Source: JBICIG01 sp043101605
Lineage (GTDB): Bacteria; Planctomycetota; Phycisphaerae; Phycisphaerales; UBA1924
Direction of reading: 5' to 3'
Assembly: GCA_043101605.1 (NCBI GenBank)
Contig: JBICIG010000008.1
Coordinates: 1 to 24,139 of the forward strand
Length of the DNA: 24,139 nt
In this document: in pieces, positions 7,374 to 13,728 of the stretch
Position numbering within the stretch: position 1 is the first letter of the stretch
Layout: each line of letters starts with the position of its first letter
Translations under genes and position numbers: made by a program
Notes under the pieces: model-generated
Seen by the model: the letters and a program-made list of their open reading frames with translations, nothing else
Databases searched by the model: none
What the model was told of the DNA's origin: nothing

Positions 7374-9194
7374 TCAGTCCCACGGCTGCCCGAGCCAGGC
7401 CTCGAACGCCGCCCGCTGGGCGTCGGTCGGTTCCTTGACCTTCCGAACCTTCCAGTCGCCGCGGGGGTATTCGATGGGCGTGACCTCACGCTCCATGAGA
7501 CGGTTCCACCGGAAAAAGACGAACCGGGCCGGCTCGCCGGGTTCGAGTTCCTCCAGTCGATCGCCAAGATCGCCCGGCGAGAGTTTCTCGCCGTTCATCG
7601 CGACGATCTCGTCGCCGACGATCAGCCCCGCGCGATACGCGGGCCCGTCGCTGTTGACCCGGGAGACGGTCGCCGAGCCGGCCGATCCGCCGAGGCTCAG
7701 CCCGAGATAGGGCTCGGTCTCGTCGCTGTCGAGCGCGAGTTCCAGACCGACGAGGGTCAGGGCGTCCTCGAGTGGCATGGACTCGCGGCCGTCGATGTAC
7801 CGATCGAAGATCTCGTCGAATGATGACCCGGCGAGTTCGGCCAGAAGCTCGCGCAGGTCGGCCTGCGTGAAGCCCGGGCCGCTGAGCGGGAACCGCTCGT
7901 AGAGCACGCGCATCGCGTCGTCGAGGGTGACCCGGCCGTCGGTCCGCCGGCGGAGTTCAAGGTCGAGCAGCAGGCTCGCCATGGACCCCGCCCCGTAGAA
8001 GTTGACCGTGTAATTGTGCGTGTCGTCGTTGCGCTGGTTGAACTTGACCCAGGCATCGAAGCTCGACTCGCTCAGGCTCTGCTCGAGTCGTCCGGGCGAT
8101 TTGCGGTGTCCGTTGATCGTGCCCGAGAGACGGTCGAGGTACTTGCTCACGCTGATGAGCCCGGCCCGGGCCAGCGTCAGGTCGTCGTAGTAGCTCGTTG
8201 TGCCCTCGCTGACCCAGAGGAGGTCGGTGTAGTTCTCCCGCTGGTAGTCGTAGGGATTGATCCCCGAGGGGCGGAACTGCTTGACATTCCAGGTGTGGAA
8301 GAACTCGTGGCTGACCAGCCCCAGGAACCCCTCGTACGCGCTCTGCGACTCGAAGACCTCGGGACGCGCGCCCATGATGGTCGAGTTGATGTGCTCGGTG
8401 CCCCCGCCCATGCCCGGGTTGCAGTGGATCATGAAGACATAGCGGTCGTACGGCACGCCCCCGAAGATCGCGACCTGCTCCTCGACGATCCTGGCGAAGT
8501 CCTCCCGCAGTTCCTCCGCGTCCCAGTTCCCGCGGCCCCAGATCACGATCTCGTGCGGCTTGCCCGCGGCATCGAACTCGATCAATTCGTGCTCGCCGAT
8601 CTCCAGCGGCGAGTCCACGAGGATGTCGTAGTTCGGCGCGATCACCGCGTCCGAACGGCTGGGATCGGGCTCAAGCCCCGTCGCGATCCGCCAGCCCTCC
8701 GGTGCTTCGACGATGACGCGCAGCGGCTCGTCGCGGTACTCGGGCGAGTACATGAACACGGCCGACCCGGAGAGGAACGCGTGCGTCTCATCGACATGCC
8801 GCGTGCGCGAGCGGATCTCGTTGGCGTACAGGCGATAGCGGAGCGAGACCTCCGAGGCGCCGCCGGTGTCGATCCGCCAGGTCGACTTGTCGATCTTGCG
8901 CCACGGGAGCGGCTCGCCGGCGGCGTTCGTCGCCCGCTCGCCGCGGACCGTCCCGGCCATGTCGAGCACCTCGTAGCGTCCGGGCCGCCAGACGGGGAGC
9001 ATCAGGTCAACCTGCTCGTCATCGACGCCGCGGAGCGTCACTTCGATGTCGACCATCTGGGTCTGCGGCTGGTCGAGGACCACGCGGTACTCGACGCGCG
9101 GCGATTGCGCGCACGCCGACAGCGGGAGCGAGAGCAGCGCCAGCAGGCAGGCGAACCAGCGGGGCCCTCGGGCGACGATTCGGGATGCGGTCAT
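7374..9194 (-). CDS. M61-family peptidase lipoprotein with C-terminal PDZ domain
   Basis: This is a predicted secreted zinc aminopeptidase of the M61 (glycyl aminopeptidase) family. The 606-residue product has a lipoprotein signal with lipobox LSAC (Cys28), an N-terminal beta-rich domain to about 210, a gluzincin catalytic domain with HEFFHTWNVK (His296, Glu297, His300) and the downstream ligand Glu330 in WVSEGTTSYY, and a PDZ domain at about 497-575 containing AGLIVGDEIVAMNG. All zinc ligands are intact. The ATG at 9194 has GGAG 7 nt upstream; the frame is open further left but runs into the kinase gene. It lies 40 nt downstream of that kinase on the same strand. A TACACT hexamer (9223-9218) may give it its own promoter. 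Confidence 0.88.
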   Translation of the reverse strand: MTASRIVARGPRWFACLLALLSLPLSACAQSPRVEYRVVLDQPQTQMVDIEVTLRGVDDEQVDLMLPVWRPGRYEVLDMAGTVRGERATNAAGEPLPWRKIDKSTWRIDTGGASEVSLRYRLYANEIRSRTRHVDETHAFLSGSAVFMYSPEYRDEPLRVIVEAPEGWRIATGLEPDPSRSDAVIAPNYDILVDSPLEIGEHELIEFDAAGKPHEIVIWGRGNWDAEELREDFARIVEEQVAIFGGVPYDRYVFMIHCNPGMGGGTEHINSTIMGARPEVFESQSAYEGFLGLVSHEFFHTWNVKQFRPSGINPYDYQRENYTDLLWVSEGTTSYYDDLTLARAGLISVSKYLDRLSGTINGHRKSPGRLEQSLSESSFDAWVKFNQRNDDTHNYTVNFYGAGSMASLLLDLELRRRTDGRVTLDDAMRVLYERFPLSGPGFTQADLRELLAELAGSSFDEIFDRYIDGRESMPLEDALTLVGLELALDSDETEPYLGLSLGGSAGSATVSRVNSDGPAYRAGLIVGDEIVAMNGEKLSPGDLGDRLEELEPGEPARFVFFRWNRLMEREVTPIEYPRGDWKVRKVKEPTDAQRAAFEAWLGQPWD

Positions 9195-9234
9195 GGTTAT
9201 TCTCCGTCTCGGATCGGAGTGTAACGGGCGGGTG

Positions 9235-9843
9235 CTATCCGTGGTTCCGCACGACCAGTTGCGCCGACGCGCGGTACTCGGCAGCCACACGATGGAACGA
9301 AGGCTCCGCGACACGGTCGAAGTGCTCGCGGGCGCGGTCGACGCCCATGCCCCGCTCGCCGGCCCGCTCGATCGCCTCCCAACGGGCCCACCGCGTCGCG
9401 GGCGGGGCGTCGATGAAGACGCGGAGGTCGTGCGCTTCGTGAAGGGTCGGGTGGAGGGCGTGGATGCCTTCGCAAACGATGACCGGGCCGGGCTCAACGC
9501 GTCTCTCGCCGACGCGGCGGTGCTCCTTGAAGGACCAGACCGGGATGGTCGCCGCGAAGCCCGCACGCAGCGCTCGCAGGGCGTCGCGCAGAGCCGGGAG
9601 GTCGGCGTGGGCGGGGTCATCCCGCTCGTACTCGGCGACGCGGTCGTAATCGGGCAGGAAGTCGTCGGTCGAGATCGGGGTTTTGGAAAGTCTGGCCGCG
9701 AGGGTGGACTTGCCCGAGCCGACCGGCCCCCCGATCGCGATGACCGGGCGGGGCACGGCGGCGTGCACACGCCACGCGGCGATCAGGTCGAGGGCATGCT
9801 CGAGGCTCTCGGCGGGACGGTCGAAGAACGGAGCGGGGTCCAT
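9235..9843 (-). CDS. Uridine kinase-like P-loop kinase
   Basis: This is a predicted nucleoside kinase of the uridine kinase/phosphoribulokinase superfamily; phosphorylation of uridine or cytidine is the likely reaction. The 202 residues show Walker A GPVGSGKST (39-47), the acidic pair Asp60-Asp61 in STDDF where the family binds its acceptor, and a VIVCEGIHALHP strand (121-132) corresponding to the family's hydrophobic-EG motif. A short helical N-terminal extension of about 30 residues precedes the P-loop. ATG 9843 is preferred over TTG 9852 because TACCGT (9857-9852) lies 8 nt before the ATG and there is no ribosome binding site, fitting a leaderless start. It reads divergently from a CNT nucleoside transporter, which supports a salvage role. 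Pantothenate kinase-like or other substrates are possible. Confidence 0.75.
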   Translation of the reverse strand: MDPAPFFDRPAESLEHALDLIAAWRVHAAVPRPVIAIGGPVGSGKSTLAARLSKTPISTDDFLPDYDRVAEYERDDPAHADLPALRDALRALRAGFAATIPVWSFKEHRRVGERRVEPGPVIVCEGIHALHPTLHEAHDLRVFIDAPPATRWARWEAIERAGERGMGVDRAREHFDRVAEPSFHRVAAEYRASAQLVVRNHG

Positions 9844-9851
9844 CGCGGGCA

Positions 9852-9857
9852 ACGGTA
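9852..9857 (-). promoter_or_regulatory. -10-like TACCGT, probable leaderless start of the uridine kinase-like gene
   Basis: TACCGT on the minus strand lies 8 nt before ATG 9843. The context CTACCGTTGC also precedes the guanine deaminase (5910) and tgt (22677) genes. No Shine-Dalgarno sequence is present. Confidence 0.4.
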
Positions 9858-9863
9858 GCGCGG

Positions 9864-9869
9864 TACGCT
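9864..9869 (+). promoter_or_regulatory. -10-like TACGCT before the nucleoside transporter gene
   Basis: TACGCT lies 48 nt upstream of the transporter ATG at 9918 and 6 nt from the opposed kinase element. The transcript would have a leader of about 40 nt carrying a GGGGAG stretch (9901-9906). Confidence 0.35.
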
Positions 9870-9917
9870 CCCGGCCGAACCCGTCCGGGAGGGCGGGTCC
9901 GGGGAGTGTGTCGGCGG

Positions 9918-11231
9918 ATGGACGCGCTGGTGGGATTGCTCGGGGTCTTCGCGCTGCTGCTGATCGCGGCGGCGATGTCGGAGAACCGCGGACGGCTCCC
10001 CTGGCGGCTGATCGGAACGGGGATCCTCTTCCAGATCGTCCTGGCGTGGCTCCTGATCCGCCAGCCGGCGGTCGTACAGGTCTTCGCGTGGATCGCCCGG
10101 ATCGTCGACGGCGTGATCCTCAAGGCCGACAAGGGCATCGAGTTCGTGTTCGGCTCGCAACTGGTGGATCCCTCGGGGCCGTGGGGGTTCATCTTCGCGG
10201 TCAAGGTGCTCCCGGTCATCATCTTCTTCGCGTCGCTGATGGCGGTGCTGTACCACATCGGCGTGATGCCGAGGCTGGTGGCGGCGCTCGCGTGGCTGCT
10301 CCGCCGGACGCTCGGCGTGTCGGGCACCGAGGCGCTTGCGATGGCGTCGAATGTCTTTGTCGGGCAGACCGAGGCCCCCCTGTGCGTCCGCCCCTACATG
10401 GACCGCATGACACGGGCGCAACTCGCGACGCTGATGGTGGGGGGGTTCGCGACCATCGCCGGGTCGGTGCTCGCGGCGTATGTCGGGATTCTGGCCGGGG
10501 ACGACGCGGAACTGCGCGCCACCTACATCCGCCACCTGCTCGCCGCGAGCGTGATGTCGGCGCCCGCGGCGTTCATCATCGCCCGGATCGTCTTCCCTGA
10601 GACCGACAAGCCCATCGACGAGGGGCTGCACGCGGCGCCCGAAGACAGCCGCGCCACCAACATGCTCGACGCGGCGGCCGAGGGTGCCAGCCAGGGGCTG
10701 CGCCTGGCGCTCAATGTCGGCGCCATGCTCATCGCGTTCGTCGCATTGCTCTGGCTCGTGAACTGGCCGCTGCAATGGCTGGAGAACGCGCCGATCGCGC
10801 GGGGCTACCTGCGTCAGACGGGGCTGGTCGGCCCGAACGGGCAGGACGGCTTCGACCTCCAGACGATCCTCGGTGCGCTCTTCATGCCGCTCGCGTGGCT
10901 CATGGGCGTGCCGTGGCATGAATCAGGGACCTTCGGCACGCTGCTGGGCGAGAAACTGGTGCTGACCGAGTTCGTCGCGTACCTGCACCTGGGCGAACTG
11001 ATCCAGGGGAGCGCGGGCGGGCAGTCTCTCTCTCCGCGGTCGGCCCAGATCGCCGCGTTCGCCCTCTGCGGCTTTGCCAACTTCGCGTCGGTCGCGATCC
11101 AGACCGGCGGGCTGACCGAACTCGCGCCGGGGCGGCGGAAGGACTTCGTGACGATGGGCATGCGCGCGATGTTCGGCGGGGCGCTGGCGTCGTGGATGAC
11201 CGCCGCGGTTGCCTCGATGTTCATCGCGTGA
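9918..11231 (+). CDS. Concentrative nucleoside transporter (CNT/NupC family)
   Basis: This inner-membrane symporter imports nucleosides using a sodium or proton gradient. The 437-residue protein is strongly hydrophobic and has the CNT nucleobase-binding motif GQTEAPL (149-155), RATNMLDAAAEGA (245-257), LTEFVAY with Glu351, and CGFANFASVAIQTGG (384-398) with Asn388 and Ser391, corresponding to ribose-binding positions known in CNT structures. ATG 9918 is preferred over in-frame GTG 9906; GGAG lies about 11 nt before it. It is divergent from a uridine kinase-like gene, which suggests uptake and phosphorylation of the same nucleosides. Its TGA abuts the stop of the HD-domain gene with no gap. 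Confidence 0.92.
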   Translation: MDALVGLLGVFALLLIAAAMSENRGRLPWRLIGTGILFQIVLAWLLIRQPAVVQVFAWIARIVDGVILKADKGIEFVFGSQLVDPSGPWGFIFAVKVLPVIIFFASLMAVLYHIGVMPRLVAALAWLLRRTLGVSGTEALAMASNVFVGQTEAPLCVRPYMDRMTRAQLATLMVGGFATIAGSVLAAYVGILAGDDAELRATYIRHLLAASVMSAPAAFIIARIVFPETDKPIDEGLHAAPEDSRATNMLDAAAEGASQGLRLALNVGAMLIAFVALLWLVNWPLQWLENAPIARGYLRQTGLVGPNGQDGFDLQTILGALFMPLAWLMGVPWHESGTFGTLLGEKLVLTEFVAYLHLGELIQGSAGGQSLSPRSAQIAAFALCGFANFASVAIQTGGLTELAPGRRKDFVTMGMRAMFGGALASWMTAAVASMFIA

Positions 11232-11801
11232 TCAGACGCCGAGTTCGGCGGCCCGCGCCCGGATCGCGTCGATGCACATCTTGATGTGAGCCGACTGATC
11301 GAAACCCTCGCCCATCAGCGGCGTCAGTTCGTCGAGCCCCTTGGCGATGTCCTCGCGGCTGACCGCGGCGGCGAATGCCTTGTCCTTGAGCTTCTTCTTG
11401 ACGCTCTTGGGCTCCAGGCTTGCGATCCCGTCTGGCCGGACCTTGGCGCACGCGACGATGAAGCCCGAAAGTTCATCCACCGCGAAGAGGGCCTTGGCCA
11501 TGGGCGTCCCGCGCGGCACGCCGGAGTACTCGGCGTGCCCGAGGATCGCGGTGCGGATCTCCTCGTCGACGCCCAGATCTTCGAGAAGCCGGACGCCGAC
11601 GAACGGGTGCTCGGCGGGGGTGGGGTGCTTCTCGTAGTCAAAATCGTGCAGCAGACCACAGACGATCCACCGCTCTCGCTGGGCCGGGTCGAGCCGATCG
11701 GCGGCGGCACCCATGCTCGCGGCGACGCTCTCCATGTGCACGCGCAGCGAGGGGTTCTCCGTCCACTCGTGCATCAACGACCGGGCCTGATCCTCGTTCA
11801 T
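11232..11801 (-). CDS. HD-domain protein (predicted phosphohydrolase)
   Basis: This 189-residue single-domain protein has the HD superfamily pattern: His22 in LRVHMESVA, His52-Asp53 in GLLHDFDYEKHP and Asp109 in FAVDELSGF, a complete H...HD...D metal site. The family hydrolyses phosphate esters, often of nucleotides; the substrate here is unknown. The last 60 residues are charged and helical. The start ATG 11801 has no ribosome binding site but has TAGACT (11813-11808) 6 nt upstream, fitting a leaderless transcript. It diverges from the BtpA/SgcQ gene with 53 nt between starts and converges on the CNT gene with abutting stops (TGATCA). Confidence 0.85.
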   Translation of the reverse strand: MNEDQARSLMHEWTENPSLRVHMESVAASMGAAADRLDPAQRERWIVCGLLHDFDYEKHPTPAEHPFVGVRLLEDLGVDEEIRTAILGHAEYSGVPRGTPMAKALFAVDELSGFIVACAKVRPDGIASLEPKSVKKKLKDKAFAAAVSREDIAKGLDELTPLMGEGFDQSAHIKMCIDAIRARAAELGV

Positions 11802-11807
11802 GCCCAG

Positions 11808-11813
11808 AGTCTA
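11808..11813 (-). promoter_or_regulatory. -10-like TAGACT, probable leaderless start of the HD-domain gene
   Basis: TAGACT on the minus strand ends 6 nt before ATG 11801, and no Shine-Dalgarno sequence is present. Confidence 0.4.
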
Positions 11814-11842
11814 TCGGTGCTCTGCCACGCCCGGCGAACGGA

Positions 11843-11848
11843 TACGCT
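11843..11848 (+). promoter_or_regulatory. -10-like TACGCT, probable leaderless start of the BtpA/SgcQ gene
   Basis: TACGCT followed by TGACCC and then ATG 11855 gives a 6-nt spacing with no Shine-Dalgarno sequence. Transcription would start at or next to the ATG. Confidence 0.45.
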
Positions 11849-11854
11849 TGACCC

Positions 11855-12670
11855 ATGACCGCGACGACCAACACCACCGCGCGCGAACGCTTCGACCCGC
11901 CCCGGCTGATCGGGATGATCCACGCCGGGGCCCTGCCCGGCACGCCGGGGCACCGCTCGTCGATCGACGAGTTGATCGACGCGGCCCTCCGCGATGCCCG
12001 TGCGCTCGCCGGCGCCGGGTTCGACGGCATCATCGTCGAGAACATGCACGATGCGCCCTATGTCCACGGCGATCGGCTCGGGCCCGAGATCACCGCCGCC
12101 ATGACGCGGATCGTCTCGGCGGTGCGATCCGAGTGGTCGGGCCCGCTGGGGGTGCAGATCCTCTCGGGGGGAAACCGCGCGGCGCTGGCGTGCTGCCTGG
12201 CGACGGGCGCGGAGTTCATCCGCTGCGAGAACTTTGTGTATGCGCATGTCGCCGACGAGGGGCTTCTGCCGGAAGCCGAGGCCGGTCCGTTGCTTCGATA
12301 CCGCCGGCAGATCGGCGCCGAGCGCGTCGCGATCCTGACCGATCTCAAGAAGAAGCACGCGAGTCACGCGGTGACGGCGGATGTCTCGATCGGCGATGCG
12401 GCCGAGGCGGCGGAGTTCTTCGGCTCCGACGGGTTCATCGTCACCGGCGGCTTCACCGGGCAGGCGGCGTCCTTCGCGGACCTTGAGGAGGTGCGCACGC
12501 GAAGTTCGCTGCCGCTGCTGGTCGGATCGGGGGTCACGCCGGCGAGCGTCAACGACACGCTGAGGCTCGCCGATGCAGTGATCGTCGGCTCGTGGATCAA
12601 GCGGGGAGGCGACTGGCGGAACCCGGTCGATCCGGCGCGGGCCGCTGAACTGGTTCAGGCGGCCGGCTGA
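11855..12670 (+). CDS. BtpA/SgcQ family TIM-barrel protein
   Basis: The 271-residue protein matches the BtpA/SgcQ family: LIGMIHAGALPGTPG (18-32), GFDGIIVENMHDAPY (55-69), LGVQILSGGN (98-107) and FIRCENFVYAHVADEG (121-136), with a barrel-like end DAVIVGSWIKRGGDW (240-254). BtpA was named for a role in photosystem I accumulation in cyanobacteria, while E. coli SgcQ is annotated as a putative nucleosidase; the reaction is not established. No photosynthesis gene is visible here, so the BtpA name should not be read as function. The gene has a leaderless-type start and converges on the lipid kinase gene with 12 nt between stops. Confidence 0.88.
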   Translation: MTATTNTTARERFDPPRLIGMIHAGALPGTPGHRSSIDELIDAALRDARALAGAGFDGIIVENMHDAPYVHGDRLGPEITAAMTRIVSAVRSEWSGPLGVQILSGGNRAALACCLATGAEFIRCENFVYAHVADEGLLPEAEAGPLLRYRRQIGAERVAILTDLKKKHASHAVTADVSIGDAAEAAEFFGSDGFIVTGGFTGQAASFADLEEVRTRSSLPLLVGSGVTPASVNDTLRLADAVIVGSWIKRGGDWRNPVDPARAAELVQAAG

Positions 12671-12672
12671 TG

Positions 12673-12689
12673 GCCCTTCCCGTCAGGGC
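12673..12689. terminator. Weak hairpin between convergent stops
   Basis: GCCCT (12673-12677) and AGGGC (12685-12689) can form a 5-bp stem with a 7-nt loop at the convergent ends of the BtpA/SgcQ and lipid kinase genes. No T-run follows on either strand, so a terminator role is only a guess. Confidence 0.2.
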
Positions 12690-13540
12690 ACGAGCACGCG
12701 GACGGCGCCGGGTCTGACCTCGATCGTGATCGACCCGGTTGACGCGATGCCCGCTTCACCATCGACCTGATAGCGGAGCGGAGCCGATTCCCCGGCGATC
12801 TCGATGCGCGAGCCGGTGCGGCATCGGAGCGCCCCGTGCCGGAGGTGCCGCCGGAACCGGGCCCGGGCCATCCAGACCAGCCCCGCGAGGCTCGAGCGAG
12901 CGGGCAGGAACACGACATCGAGCAGACCGTCATCCATCCGGGCGTTCAGCGCGGGATCCAGCCGGAAGCCGTACTGCCGGCAGTTGGCGACGACGAGAAT
13001 GCCCTGTTCCTCACGCACCAGTTCCCGGCCATCGACCGTCGCCGACAGCACGGGCAGGGAGGGCGAGAAGATCTCCTGCGCGACCGGCTTGAGATACGAC
13101 AGGTGCGTGATCGCGCCGGTTCGGGCCGCGTGGACGCGGTGGATCACCCCGGCGTCCGGTCCGACGCTGAGCATGATCATGAACGGCGTGCCGTCGGCGA
13201 ACGCAACATCGATCGGGCGCGTCCGGCCCCGCGCGACCGCCTTCATCATGAGTTCGAGTTGAACGGTCATCCCGAACTCGCGTGAGAAGAGGTTCTCGGT
13301 GCCGACCGGCAGTTGGTAGAGAGCCGCCCCGGTGCGAAGCAGGGCGGGGATGACCGCGCGGACGGTCCCGTCGCCGCCGGCCGCGATCAGGAAGTCCAGG
13401 TCCCCCACGCGATCCAGCTCTGCGAGCCCGATCGGGACAACTTCGTAGCCGGCCGCGCGAAGGCCCGTGGCTGCGCGGTCGGCCAGGGCGGCCGCCTTCC
13501 CCCTGCCCGACGCTCGATTGCTCACGATCCCGATGCGCAT
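12683..13540 (-). CDS. Diacylglycerol/lipid kinase-like protein (YegS/DAGK family)
   Basis: This predicted ATP-dependent lipid kinase has 285 residues. It shows the N-terminal phosphate-binding turn NRASGRGK (8-15), the family catalytic-domain signature AAGGDGTV (53-60) and PVGTENLFSREFG (78-90), which corresponds to the usual PxGTxNDxAR block. A beta-rich C-terminal domain ends with YQVDGE, as in YegS and DgkB, where D-G-E contributes to the substrate site. ATG 13540 is supported by TACGCT 7 nt upstream and by the fold beginning immediately; the frame to the left is open but does not look like this family. Neighbours do not indicate the lipid substrate. A sphingosine-like or undecaprenol-type acceptor is also possible. 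Confidence 0.85.
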   Translation of the reverse strand: MRIGIVSNRASGRGKAAALADRAATGLRAAGYEVVPIGLAELDRVGDLDFLIAAGGDGTVRAVIPALLRTGAALYQLPVGTENLFSREFGMTVQLELMMKAVARGRTRPIDVAFADGTPFMIMLSVGPDAGVIHRVHAARTGAITHLSYLKPVAQEIFSPSLPVLSATVDGRELVREEQGILVVANCRQYGFRLDPALNARMDDGLLDVVFLPARSSLAGLVWMARARFRRHLRHGALRCRTGSRIEIAGESAPLRYQVDGEAGIASTGSITIEVRPGAVRVLVP

Positions 13541-13547
13541 GGGGCCA

Positions 13548-13553
13548 AGCGTA
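13548..13553 (-). promoter_or_regulatory. -10-like TACGCT, probable leaderless start of the lipid kinase gene
   Basis: TACGCT on the minus strand, in CTACGCTTGG, ends 7 nt before ATG 13540. No ribosome binding site is present. Confidence 0.4.
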
Positions 13554-13672
13554 GGAGAACGCCCGGGCCCGATCGCTCGGTGCGGCGTGCTCTGCCCGGG
13601 GAAAGCCCGGATTCGTATCGGGCGACGCACCCCGGCTAGGTCGCCCCTGCACCCGCGCGGGGCGGCGGTCGT

Positions 13673-13721
13673 TAAGGTGTAGGTGCCGGGCCCGGATCGC
13701 AAGGGCCGGCGGGCAAGGAGG
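13673..13721 (+). promoter_or_regulatory. Promoter element and ribosome binding site of the M14 operon
   Basis: The 188-nt gap between the lipid kinase and M14 genes holds a -10-like TAAGGT (13673-13678) and the ribosome binding site AAGGAGG (13715-13721), 7 nt before ATG 13729. This is the strongest Shine-Dalgarno sequence in the window. A CCCGCGCGGG palindrome lies just upstream of the -10. No -35 is evident. Confidence 0.45.
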
Positions 13722-13728
13722 ATGCGGA

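Noticed and set aside
9195..9770. Upstream extension of the M61 peptidase frame across the kinase gene
   Set aside because: The signal peptide with lipobox and the ribosome binding site place the start at 9194, and the extension overlaps a kinase with an intact P-loop in another frame.
11229..11234. TGATCA palindrome as a regulatory or methylation site
   Set aside because: It is simply the two convergent stop codons back to back.
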